Assembly: GCF_938046015.1 (NCBI RefSeq) | Contig: NZ_CALIXW010000041.1 | Coordinates: 1-8,215, forward strand | Origin: an uncultured Porphyromonas sp. | GTDB lineage: Bacteria; Bacteroidota; Bacteroidia; Bacteroidales; Porphyromonadaceae | Reading direction: 5' to 3' | Length of the DNA stretch: 8,215 nt | Shown: positions 1-5,549 of the stretch, in pieces | Numbering within the stretch: position 1 is the stretch's first letter | How the letters are laid out: each line of letters begins with the position of its first letter | Notes under the pieces: generated by a model | What the model saw: the letters and a program-made list of their open reading frames with translations, nothing else | What the model was told of the DNA's origin: nothing | Database searches by the model: none | Position numbers and translations under genes: made by a program

Positions 1-5
1 AGTAA
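1..5 (+). CDS. 3' end of a preceding gene, probably rpsM (uS13)
   Basis: The window opens with two bases followed by TAA, which fits the end of a Lys codon and a stop, 11 nt before the rpsK start. In Bacteroidota the gene directly before rpsK in this operon is usually rpsM, whose product ends in Lys. The identity rests on gene order alone, because no more of the gene is present. Confidence 0.4.
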
Positions 6-16
6 TAGACGTTGAT

Positions 17-403
17 ATGGCAAAGAAAGTAGTAGCAAAGAAGAAGGTCGTCAAGGTCGACGCCGTGGGCCAGGCTCACATCCACTCTTCTTTCAATAAC
101 ATCATCATCACCCTGACCAACAACGAAGGGCAGACGATCAGCGCCTCTTCCGCTGGTAAGATGGGCTTCCGCAGCTCCAAGAAGAATACCCCCTATGCAG
201 CTCAGATGGCTGCTGAGGACTGCGCTAAGGTCGCCTACGACCTCGGCCTGCGTAAGGTCAAGGTGCTGGTAAAGGGTCCCGGTAACGGCCGTGAGTCCGC
301 TATCCGTACGCTAGCTGCCAAGGGCATCGAGGTCACCGAGATCATCGACGTGACGCCCATGCCCCACAACGGTTGCCGTCCTCCTAAGCGTCGTCGCGTC
401 TAA
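17..403 (+). CDS. rpsK: Small ribosomal subunit protein uS11 (S11)
   Basis: This is a 128-residue protein of the normal S11 length. S11 sits on the 30S platform, contacts 16S rRNA near the decoding region and neighbours S7 and S18. A basic N-terminus (Lys-rich, residues 3-13) leads into the S11 core. The family signature lies in residues 80-128: KVKVLVKGPGNGRESAIR is followed by DVTPMPHNGCRPPKRRRV at the C-terminus. The Asn-Gly pair at 118-119 is the site known in E. coli S11 to form isoaspartate. The ATG follows a weak purine-poor leader with no Shine-Dalgarno motif, as is normal in Bacteroidota. The gene belongs to the alpha operon. The next gene, rpsD, starts only after an unusually long gap of 267 nt. 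Confidence 0.98.
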   Translation: MAKKVVAKKKVVKVDAVGQAHIHSSFNNIIITLTNNEGQTISASSAGKMGFRSSKKNTPYAAQMAAEDCAKVAYDLGLRKVKVLVKGPGNGRESAIRTLAAKGIEVTEIIDVTPMPHNGCRPPKRRRV

Positions 404-670
404 GCCTCCGCTTAGGATCCCCTAGCAATATCAATCGTAGTACTCAGCTCCCCACGCCACGTCCCGCCATAGAGCCCTGCTCTCGGACGTGTCGGGGTCT
501 AGCCCTAGGGATGATGCTCGGATGAGGTACGATGAGTGAATAGATTGGCTATACTTTCAATATCTATCCTCTCCTCATAACCGGTCGCGGCTGCACTCCG
601 TCCTCCATCCCAGCTATCCACCTCCCGCGCTACTCCCGCGGCGGAGCTGCTACTCAATCAATAGAAGACA
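404..670 (+). promoter_or_regulatory. Structured rpsK-rpsD intergenic region, candidate ribosomal-protein leader
   Basis: These 267 nt carry no convincing ORF but can form strong stem-loops. Stem 1: CCCC (450-453) and CACGTCC (458-464) pair with GGACGTG (485-491) and GGGG (494-497), enclosing AGAGC (471-475) with GCTCT (479-483). Stem 2: ATGAGG (522-527) pairs with CCTCAT (573-578), enclosing ATAGAT (540-545) with ATCTAT (562-567). A weaker pairing joins CTCCG (596-600) to CGGAG (642-646). Other gaps in this operon are 7-22 nt. S4 is a known autoregulator in E. coli (alpha operon leader) and Bacillus (rpsD leader), so an S4-binding element is a reasonable inference. The T-rich ends needed for an intrinsic terminator are absent, and no convincing internal promoter was found. 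Confidence 0.45.
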
Positions 671-1276
671 ATGGCAAGATATACAGGTCCCAAATCCAAG
701 ATCGCCCGTAAGCTCGGCGCTCCTATCTTCGGAGCAGATAAGGTTCTGACCAAGAAGAACTACCCTCCTGGCCAGCACGGGAATAACCGCCGTCGTAAGA
801 CGAGTGAATACGGCATCCAGCTCAAGGAGAAGCAGAAGGCCAAGTACACCTACGGCGTACTCGAGCGTCAGTTCCGCAACCTCTTCGAGAAGGCTCAGCG
901 CACCAAGGGTGTGACGGGTGAAGTCCTCCTGCAGCTTCTCGAGAGCCGCCTGGACAACGTCGTCTACCGCCTCGGCATCGCTAAGACCCGCGCCGCAGCT
1001 CGTCAGCTCGTCTCGCACCGTCACATCACTGTCGATGGGCAGGTCGTCAATATCCCCTCCTACACCCTCAAGCCTGGTCAGGTCGTCGGTGTACGTGAGA
1101 AGGCTAAGAGCCTAGAGGTAATTACCGACTCCCTCGCTGGTCGTAGCCACACGGCTTACAGCTGGCTCGAGTGGAACAGCGCATCCCTCTCCGGTACCTT
1201 CCTCCACGCCCCCGAGCGTGCGGATATCCCCGAGGAGATCAAGGAGCAGCTGATCGTCGAACTATACTCTAAGTAA
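671..1276 (+). CDS. rpsD: Small ribosomal subunit protein uS4 (S4)
   Basis: This is a 201-residue protein of usual S4 length. S4 nucleates 30S assembly on the 16S rRNA 5' domain and in several bacteria represses its own operon. The N-terminus MARYTGPKSKIARKLG and the motif YPPGQHG (31-37) are typical of S4. The S4 RNA-binding domain spans about residues 91-155, beginning ESRLDNVVYRLG and including ARQLVSHRHITVDG. The N-terminal region has no Cys cluster, so this is the zinc-free type. The ATG follows an A-rich stretch (caatcaatagaagaca). It lies 22 nt upstream of rpoA and is almost surely co-transcribed with it. The long structured gap before it may be a regulatory site. Confidence 0.98.
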   Translation: MARYTGPKSKIARKLGAPIFGADKVLTKKNYPPGQHGNNRRRKTSEYGIQLKEKQKAKYTYGVLERQFRNLFEKAQRTKGVTGEVLLQLLESRLDNVVYRLGIAKTRAAARQLVSHRHITVDGQVVNIPSYTLKPGQVVGVREKAKSLEVITDSLAGRSHTAYSWLEWNSASLSGTFLHAPERADIPEEIKEQLIVELYSK

Positions 1277-1298
1277 TAAACTCTAGAAGCTCACTCAC

Positions 1299-2315
1299 AT
1301 GGCAATATTAGCATTTCAGAAGCCCGAAAACGTCCTCATGATGGACGCGTCGGACTCATTCGCTCGGTTTGAGTTCCGTCCCCTAGAGCCAGGCTATGCC
1401 ACCACCGTCGGCAATGCTCTGCGCCGTATACTCCTTTCTTCACTCGAGGGCTATGCCATCTCGACGGTCAAGATCGAAGGTGTCAATCATGAATTTGCTA
1501 CTATTCCGGGTGTCTTGGAGGATGTAACTAACATCATTCTCAACCTTAAGCAGGTACGCTTCCGTCCGCTCACTGAGGGTGCTACCGAGGAGACGGTCCG
1601 TCTGACCATCTCGGGCAAGGATAAGTTCCTGGCCGGGGAGCTCAACGGCAAGCTCTCTTCCTTCGCGGTCCTCAATCCCGAGCTCGTCATCTGCCATATC
1701 GATGAGGCCTACACGCTCACCATCGAGCTCTCCATCAATAAGGGACGTGGATACATCCCCGCTGATGAGAAGGCAGTCGAGACGGCTAAGGACAATGAGC
1801 TGCAGACGATAGCTATCGACTCTATCTACACGCCTATCCGCAACGTCAAGTATGCGGTGGAGAACTTCCGTGTCGAGCAGAAGACCGACTACGAGAAGCT
1901 CGTCCTAGAGGTCACCACCGACGGGAGCATCCATCCGCTGCAGGCGCTCAAGGATGCGGCTGCTATCCTCATCGAGCACTTCAGCCTCTTCACCCTCGCT
2001 CCTGTCGAGGTCGAGGAGAGCAGCGAGGAGTTCGCCGCTGAGGTAGCTGAGGTAGAGGACACGGAGGAGATCAACCGTGTCACCGACCTGCTCAAGAAGG
2101 AGCTCAGCGAGCTCGACCTCTCCGTCCGTGCCCTCAACTGCCTGCGTGCCGGCAATGTCGTCACCCTGGCAGACCTCGTGGCCCTCGAGGAAGAGGATCT
2201 CAAGAAGATCCGCAACTTCGGGAGCAAGTCGATGGAGGAGCTCAAGGACCTCATCGAGCGTCTGCAGCTTAGCTTCGGGATGGATGTTAGCAAGTACAAT
2301 TTAGATAATGACTAA
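1299..2315 (+). CDS. rpoA: DNA-directed RNA polymerase subunit alpha
   Basis: This is a 338-residue alpha subunit. The N-terminal domain (about 1-235) dimerises and scaffolds beta and beta'. It includes GNALRRILLSSLEG (38-51), the typical alpha dimer segment. An acidic linker (about 236-258, rich in Glu, Ala and Val) leads to the C-terminal domain (about 259-325), which binds promoter UP elements and activators. Residues matching the E. coli DNA-binding set are retained with a constant offset of 12: R277, N280, C281, G308, K310, S311 and E314 (E. coli R265, N268, C269, G296, K298, S299, E302). The protein is slightly longer than E. coli alpha (329), mainly because of the linker and the ending SKYNLDND. 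It lies between rpsD and rplQ, with only 7 nt before rplQ. Confidence 0.98.
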   Translation: MAILAFQKPENVLMMDASDSFARFEFRPLEPGYATTVGNALRRILLSSLEGYAISTVKIEGVNHEFATIPGVLEDVTNIILNLKQVRFRPLTEGATEETVRLTISGKDKFLAGELNGKLSSFAVLNPELVICHIDEAYTLTIELSINKGRGYIPADEKAVETAKDNELQTIAIDSIYTPIRNVKYAVENFRVEQKTDYEKLVLEVTTDGSIHPLQALKDAAAILIEHFSLFTLAPVEVEESSEEFAAEVAEVEDTEEINRVTDLLKKELSELDLSVRALNCLRAGNVVTLADLVALEEEDLKKIRNFGSKSMEELKDLIERLQLSFGMDVSKYNLDND

Positions 2316-2322
2316 GTAAAAG

Positions 2323-2796
2323 ATGAGACATAATAAGAAATTCAATCATCTCGGTCGTAAGAAGGCGCACCGCGAGGCCATGCTGTCCAATATGGCTGCA
2401 TCGCTCATCCTGCACAAGCGCATCTTCACCACCGTCGCTAAGGCTAAGGCACTCCGTGTCTACGTCGAGCCCCTGATCACGCGTGCTAAGGAAGACTCTA
2501 CGCACAGCCGTCGCGTAGTCTTCGCCGAGCTGCAGAACAAGTTCGCCGTCAAGGAGCTCTTCAGCACCGTCGCTGAGAAGGTCGCTGACCGCCCCGGTGG
2601 CTACACCCGCATCCTCAAGACGGGTCACCGTCTCGGTGACAATGCGGCTGTCTGCTTCATCGAGCTCGTAGACTTCAACGAGAACATGCTCGGCGCTAAG
2701 GCTGAGCAGAAGGCTGCTAAGACGACGCGCCGCTCACGCCGCAGCTCCAAGCCTGCTGCCGAAGCTGCTGCTCCTGCTGCAGAGAGCGCAGAGTAA
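2323..2796 (+). CDS. rplQ: Large ribosomal subunit protein bL17 (L17)
   Basis: This is a 157-residue L17, the last gene of the alpha operon. L17 lies near the peptide exit side of the 50S subunit. The N-terminus MRHNKKFNHLGRKKAHREAM and the motifs LILHKRIFTTVAKAKALR (28-45) and RPGGYTRILKTGHRLGDNA (90-108) are diagnostic. The conserved core ends near residue 122. The remaining 35 residues are a low-complexity tail, first Lys/Arg-rich (residues 126-143) and then Ala/Glu/Pro-rich to the end. E. coli L17 is 127 residues, so the tail is an extension and is probably disordered. The start codon is 7 nt after the rpoA stop in an A-rich context. An intrinsic terminator begins 24 nt after the stop. 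Confidence 0.98.
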   Translation: MRHNKKFNHLGRKKAHREAMLSNMAASLILHKRIFTTVAKAKALRVYVEPLITRAKEDSTHSRRVVFAELQNKFAVKELFSTVAEKVADRPGGYTRILKTGHRLGDNAAVCFIELVDFNENMLGAKAEQKAAKTTRRSRRSSKPAAEAAAPAAESAE

Positions 2797-2819
2797 TCTG
2801 CCTTCGCCTCCACTACTAC

Positions 2820-2862
2820 GCCAGGGCTGCGTCCTCCCCGAGGACGCAGCCCTGGCTTTTTT
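2820..2862 (+). terminator. Intrinsic terminator of the alpha operon
   Basis: A perfect 16-bp GC-rich stem (2820-2835 with 2841-2856, core AGGGCTGCGTCCT) has a 5-nt loop and is followed directly by six T residues (2857-2862). It lies just after rplQ and has the full form of a Rho-independent terminator. There is no T-tract on the opposite side, so it works for + strand transcripts only. Confidence 0.93.
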
Positions 2863-2942
2863 GTCCCCCGCACGTCCCTCGCCTTACCTTCGACTGGCTC
2901 TCCCTACGTCCCTAGCTTTGTCCCCCTCCTGCTCCTTACGTC

Positions 2943-3030
2943 CTGACTGCCGCCCCTCGGCATGCTGACTGCTATCCCTCACGGCTCTGAAGGACGTCCG
3001 TCAGCGCGATGAGGGATATCCCTCAGCAGA
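2943..3030. repeat. Tandem array of four 22-bp palindromic units (array A)
   Basis: Units start at 2943, 2965, 2987 and 3009, exactly 22 bp apart. Each is a degenerate palindrome of the form TGANGGANNTCCNTCA followed by about 6 bp. The fourth contains the perfect 16-bp palindrome TGAGGGATATCCCTCA (3010-3025). Half-matching fragments such as ACGTCCCTAG (2906-2915) lie in phase just upstream and may be decayed units. A matching four-unit array is present at 7753-7840. No coding signal overlaps it. Possible roles are protein-binding sites two helical turns apart, a non-autonomous mobile repeat, or a decayed minisatellite; none is proven. Confidence 0.75.
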
Positions 3031-3259
3031 TTTCCCCCTTACGCCTCGATCGTCTGCCCCTTGGTTGGCGCCCTTGCGCTTGCCTTTGAGTAAGGCTGGT
3101 GGGGGGGAAATGTATTGAAGAGGTCTAGCCTAGGGCAAGCACTTGCCGGGGCATAGGAGGCCAGCTCGCGAGGCTTAGGGTTAAGGGGGATGATGCTTTG
3201 GGGCTGGCTCCTCTCGGCTGTTGGTGAGCACCGTAGTCGTATGGCATGGGGAAAACGCT
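3031..3259. other. Intergenic DNA with no gene recognised
   Basis: No ORF with coding character was found on either strand. The only clear local structure is the inverted repeat GGCAAG-CA-CTTGCC (3134-3147), which has too short a spacer to fold fully as RNA. A G-rich run (GGTGGGGGGG, around 3100-3110) is present. The stretch ends at the promoter of the candidate small RNA. Confidence 0.5.
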
Positions 3260-3267
3260 TATCTTTG
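3260..3267 (+). promoter_or_regulatory. Bacteroidota-type promoter (-7 box) of the candidate small RNA
   Basis: TATCTTTG is an exact match to the Bacteroidota housekeeping -7 box TAnnTTTG. It is followed by C, giving the same TATCTTTGC seen in the promoter at 8090. No good -33 TTTG is found at the usual distance. The call therefore rests on the -7 box and on the structured stretch plus terminator that follow. Transcription would begin near 3273-3276. Confidence 0.6.
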
Positions 3268-3273
3268 CGAAAG

Positions 3274-3460
3274 TTACCTCTTAGAAATAGTTATGGCCTG
3301 GCGTACAGAGATGGCACAGCTTTGCCTAAAGGGCAGCCGTAGTACTACGGCTGCTTGTGCACTTCGCGCACAAGCATATTAGCCTATCTCTGAGGGCGCC
3401 TAGCACAAACAGCGCAGCATCCTCCCTACAGCAGGGGGAGGATGCTGCGCTGTTTCTTTT
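3274..3460 (+). ncRNA. Candidate structured small RNA, about 190 nt
   Basis: A promoter and a strong terminator bound a stretch that folds well. The outer stem pairs GGCG (3300-3303) with CGCC (3397-3400) and CAGAGAT (3306-3312) with ATCTCTG (3386-3392). Inside are three hairpins. The first is GGC (3313-3315) with GCC (3324-3326). The second is the perfect palindrome 3333-3354, with stem GCAGCCGTA/TACGGCTGC. The third is CTTGTGC (3354-3360) with GCACAAG (3368-3374). The first hairpin competes with an extension of the outer stem (GCC at 3382-3384). A 29-codon ORF (3293-3382) runs through it, but its overlap with perfect hairpins argues for RNA. Length and layout recall the Bacteroidales-1 / 6S-like RNAs of this order, but I cannot confirm family membership. 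It could instead act in cis on the lipoprotein genes downstream. Confidence 0.6.
3407..3460 (+). terminator. Intrinsic terminator of the candidate small RNA
   Basis: A perfect 20-bp stem pairs 3407-3426 with 3436-3455 across a 9-nt loop. The central part is GCGCAGCATCCTCCC. It is followed by a T-rich run (TTTCTTTT, 3453-3460). It lies 66 nt before the next gene start, so it ends upstream transcription or acts as an attenuator. Another small hairpin, CCGTCC/GGACGG (3461-3478), follows at once. Confidence 0.88.
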
Positions 3461-3486
3461 CCGTCCACGAGCGGACGGATGATACC

Positions 3487-3514
3487 TTGCAGTTCACTTT
3501 ATTAACCTATAAAC
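3487..3514 (+). promoter_or_regulatory. Possible weak promoter for the lipoprotein pair
   Basis: TTG (3487-3489) is followed after 18 nt by TATAAAC (3508-3514), a poor match to TAnnTTTG. The strong terminator just upstream means that the lipoprotein genes need either their own promoter or read-through, and this is the best candidate seen. The AT-rich, A-rich leader up to the ATG at 3527 fits Bacteroidota translation starts. Confidence 0.3.
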
Positions 3515-3526
3515 AAAAGAACAGAA

Positions 3527-4015
3527 ATGAGAATGAAGAAGCTACTCCCTAGCATGCTCCTGGCACTGAGCCTCACGGCAGCCATGAGCTCCTGTGTCAC
3601 CGAGGAACCCAAGCGCCAGTCGACCGAGATCCAGCGCGGCGTACGTCCCACAGAGCAGCAGCTGCGTACCCTGATGGAGGACGCGGCACGTGTGGCTGTC
3701 GATCGTAAGAGCCGTGCCATCTCCCCCAACACCCGCCATGAGATGACCTATACATTCGATGAGAAGGCCATTAGCTATGATGCGCAGTCAGATCAAGCTA
3801 CGGTAGAGGTGACGCTACGCTGGAAGGCTCGTAAGGCTCTGCTTGCCGAGGGAAAGCATGACTTCGAGATCCGCGGCCGCCTGACGGTAAGCCTCAGCTT
3901 CCGTCCCGATTCGTACCCCGCGATCTTCACCCCTAGCTATGCTAATGAGGTGACGAAGGAGGTAGGTAAGGGCGATGCGAGCTCTGTCGCCAGCTTCGAT
4001 GTCTATAAGAAGTAA
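3527..4015 (+). CDS. Putative lipoprotein, function unknown (first of a pair)
   Basis: This 162-residue protein is not recognised. It has a lipoprotein signal peptide: Lys at 4-5, a hydrophobic stretch (6-20) and a lipobox MSSC with the modified Cys at 23. The mature part (about 140 residues) is hydrophilic, starting with a charged segment and PTEQQLRTLMEDAARVA (41-57). Alternating hydrophobic residues that suggest beta strands follow (91-125). An in-frame ATG at 3533 is an alternative start; both keep the signal peptide. It is 8 nt upstream of the next lipoprotein gene, so the two form an operon. The two proteins share PTE at residues 41-43, Ala-Arg at 101-102, and NExxKxVxK at 140-148 in the same order and spacing. 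That suggests they are diverged duplicates. The likely location is a periplasm-facing or surface membrane anchor. Confidence 0.82.
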   Translation: MRMKKLLPSMLLALSLTAAMSSCVTEEPKRQSTEIQRGVRPTEQQLRTLMEDAARVAVDRKSRAISPNTRHEMTYTFDEKAISYDAQSDQATVEVTLRWKARKALLAEGKHDFEIRGRLTVSLSFRPDSYPAIFTPSYANEVTKEVGKGDASSVASFDVYKK

Positions 4016-4023
4016 GCTAGCCT

Positions 4024-4551
4024 ATGTGTAAGCAAAGATCTTTCCGCACGCTAGCTGTGCTCCTACTCCTGCCCTTGCTGAGTCTCGTGCTGCAGAGCTG
4101 CGGGATGTCTCAGGGTGTGAGCTCACGCTCGAATCGCGCTCAGCCTACGGAGGCTGAGGTACAGCGCCGTCTCCGTGCTGACTATGGAGATGCCTTCGAT
4201 CTGGCGGGGGCTCAGTTTGCAGAGCTCGTGATGAAGAAGATCGCTCCTCGCAGCGGCAAGGAGCTGCAGCACTCCATTAACCTCTACCCCGTCTGGTGCA
4301 ATGAGGATGAGTCTGCGGTGGCCTGTGCTCTAGAGGTTCGCTTCCTCGCGCGCGATTACTGGTCGGGTGTCTCCTACGGGACTTGTGTCCTACAAGGGGT
4401 ACTGATGCTGGGCGTCCCTCGCTATAGAGGACGTCCCTATGAGGTAATCGTGAATAAGATGCAGTATAACGAGCAGCTCAAGAAGGTCTCCAAGCCTGCC
4501 CAGCTCCAGTGGCTGGAGGAGGGCGTTCGCTTCAATCTGAAGGTGCGCTAG
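4024..4551 (+). CDS. Putative lipoprotein, function unknown (second of a pair)
   Basis: This 175-residue protein is not recognised. It has Lys/Arg near the N-terminus, a strongly hydrophobic core (10-23) and a lipobox LQSC with Cys26. After a short Ser-rich linker comes PTEAEVQRRLRADYGDAF (41-58). A central region carries two further Cys residues (92 and 101) close enough to form a disulfide, plus a third at 121. The region 109-157 contains Ala-Arg and NEQLKKVSK, aligning with the upstream lipoprotein. The start ATG is 8 nt after the upstream stop, and no promoter lies between them. No T-tract terminator follows directly, though a large stem-loop does. Other lipoprotein families cannot be excluded without a search. 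Confidence 0.82.
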   Translation: MCKQRSFRTLAVLLLLPLLSLVLQSCGMSQGVSSRSNRAQPTEAEVQRRLRADYGDAFDLAGAQFAELVMKKIAPRSGKELQHSINLYPVWCNEDESAVACALEVRFLARDYWSGVSYGTCVLQGVLMLGVPRYRGRPYEVIVNKMQYNEQLKKVSKPAQLQWLEEGVRFNLKVR

Positions 4552-4552
4552 G

Positions 4553-4661
4553 ACTCGCCAATTTCCTCCGTGATTTACTTGAAGCAGTGCCTTGACCTCG
4601 CTCTACGAAGCAGGTCGAGGCGCTGCTTGACTTGCTGCTTGCGGCAGGGTTTAGGGCGAGT
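4553..4661 (+). other. Large stem-loop downstream of the lipoprotein pair
   Basis: A 17-bp stem pairs 4582-4598 with 4612-4628; two positions are G-U pairs in RNA. The loop is 13 nt. The outer segments ACTCGCC (4553-4559) and GGCGAGT (4655-4661) are also exact complements and would enclose it. There is no T-tract, so it is not a standard intrinsic terminator. It may protect the 3' end of the lipoprotein mRNA or be a Rho-type end. The two G-U pairs suggest folding as RNA of the + strand. Confidence 0.45.
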
Positions 4662-4799
4662 TGGCATTGCCTTGCTTGGGCTGGCCTAGTAGGCTGCTTT
4701 AGCACCTTTTGCCTTGTCTGTGCTCGGTGCACTGTCGTCGATGAGGGCGAGTGAATTTGTACCCTTAGGGGACTTGAGGGCAGGGGTATTGCTTCCGCA

Positions 4800-4807
4800 T
4801 ACTTTTG
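4800..4807 (+). promoter_or_regulatory. Bacteroidota-type -7 box upstream of a small gene
   Basis: TACTTTTG matches TAnnTTTG exactly. A TTG at 4774-4776 is the nearest possible -33 element, at 23 nt, slightly too far. A start near 4814 would leave a leader of about 57 nt before the ATG at 4871. The remaining DNA between 4662 and 4799 shows nothing else that I can identify. Confidence 0.5.
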
Positions 4808-4870
4808 CTTGCCTTCGCTGCCCCCTAGGTGGGGAAAAGCTATTACTAACATCGAATCATCTTCACAATA

Positions 4871-5023
4871 ATGAGCACGAAGAAGCCCATCAAGCCAGCA
4901 GACAACCAGGCCAACATGCAGAACGCCAACAAGGGAACGCCAGGCACGAACCGACAGAACTCCTAGGTGCATGGCAATAGGGGAGCGCAGCTGAACCCTA
5001 ATCGTACGCAGGGGAAGAAGTAA
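4871..5023 (+). pseudogene. Small Asn/Gln/Lys-rich protein gene split by an in-frame TAG
   Basis: From ATG 4871 the frame reads 31 codons (MSTKKPIKPADNQANMQNAN, then a Gly/Thr/Arg-rich stretch) to TAG at 4964-4966. It continues in the same frame for 18 codons (VHGNRGAQLNPNRTQGKK) to TAA at 5021. The composition (Asn, Gln, Lys, Gly) is the same on both sides of the TAG. Third positions are G or C in 26 of the first 31 codons and 12 of the next 18, as in nearby genes. Reading TAG as the one-step precursor CAG (Gln) gives a coherent 50-residue hydrophilic protein. It resembles short hypothetical proteins I recall from Bacteroidales, but I cannot confirm this. Options are a recent nonsense mutation, read-through, a sequencing error, or a true 31-residue product. 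A promoter lies upstream and a terminator-like hairpin lies downstream. Confidence 0.5.
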
Positions 5024-5091
5024 GCCCGTAGACAGACTTCGTCCAGAGGCCTCTAGGGCGTCTGCCTAATAGGCTCTGGATCAGCTTAGCG

Positions 5092-5133
5092 CTTGGGGCA
5101 AGGAGCTTGGCTTCCTTGCCCCAGGTCTGTTTT
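5092..5133 (+). terminator. Probable terminator after the small gene
   Basis: The stem CTTGGGGCAAGGA (5092-5104) pairs with TCCTTGCCCCAGG (5113-5125), with one G-U pair and an 8-nt loop. A modest T-rich run (TCTGTTTT, 5126-5133) follows. A second hairpin, CAGAC (5033-5037) with GTCTG (5060-5064), sits between the small gene's stop and this structure. The weak T-tract lowers confidence. Confidence 0.55.
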
Positions 5134-5204
5134 ACCAGCCTGGTGGATTAGCTGGCGTAGGCTCGGACTTCCACCGCTGACCGCTAAGCACCTTGCTTCG
5201 CGGG

Positions 5205-5213
5205 TGTGGAAAA
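5205..5213 (-). promoter_or_regulatory. DnaA box, near-consensus
   Basis: TGTGGAAAA reads TTTTCCACA on the - strand, one base from the consensus TTATCCACA. It forms part of a 13-bp palindrome, GGAAAAGTTTTCC (5208-5220). It shares the orientation of the two perfect boxes. Confidence 0.55.
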
Positions 5214-5271
5214 GTTTTCCCCGTGATGCGCTAAGATATTGAGATACAAATGTGAGCGAGCTGAGGGGCTC

Positions 5272-5280
5272 TGTGGATAA
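5272..5280 (-). promoter_or_regulatory. DnaA box, perfect consensus
   Basis: TGTGGATAA is the exact reverse complement of TTATCCACA, the high-affinity DnaA box. It lies 341 nt upstream of the dnaA start codon, within the cluster of weaker boxes. Confidence 0.8.
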
Positions 5281-5430
5281 GGCTGAGGGTAAGCCTGTGG
5301 GTATTCTCCTGCAGGCTTAGCAATGAGCTACTTAGCCAGGGGCGCGCGGCGAGGCTATGTGGAGAGCTCTGTAAGCGGTTGAGCGCAAAGAGCATAGAGA
5401 ATAATCGAGAAAAGCAAATAAGGGGACGTT

Positions 5431-5460
5431 TTTTTAAGTGCACCGAATTGTAGAACTTTG
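5431..5460 (+). promoter_or_regulatory. Possible dnaA promoter
   Basis: GAACTTTG (5453-5460) differs from TAnnTTTG in one base. A T-run (5429-5435) sits where a -33 element is expected. The start would be near 5467, leaving a leader of about 150 nt that contains a perfect DnaA box at 5541. That arrangement would suit autoregulation. Confidence 0.4.
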
Positions 5461-5540
5461 CAGTCCAGGCTTAGCCCTCGTGAGGAGTGTGCTTAGACCT
5501 TAGCGAGCTGTATGTCAGACGATTGTCTTGGTGCTGCTGC

Positions 5541-5549
5541 TGTGGATAA
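5541..5549 (-). promoter_or_regulatory. DnaA box, perfect consensus, in the dnaA leader
   Basis: A second exact TGTGGATAA, 71 nt before the dnaA start codon and in the same orientation as the box at 5272. If the promoter near 5453 is correct, this box lies within the transcribed leader, where bound DnaA could block elongation. Confidence 0.8.

Noticed and set aside
650..1024. A 124-codon - strand frame opposite rpsD.
   Set aside because: It is a shadow of the clear S4 gene, with no independent evidence.
3293..3382. A 29-codon ORF (MAWRTEMAQLCLKG...) within the candidate small RNA.
   Set aside because: It runs through perfect hairpins that explain the sequence better, and it has no recognisable protein features. 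Not excluded, but not annotated.
4532..4972. A 146-codon open frame on the - strand.
   Set aside because: It overlaps the stem-loop, a promoter and the small + strand gene, and it has no domain or signal I can recognise.
4714..4980. An 88-codon + strand frame overlapping the small gene.
   Set aside because: It is in a different frame from the gene at 4871, starts upstream of the likely promoter, and its His/Gln-rich end is a frame-shifted reading of that gene.
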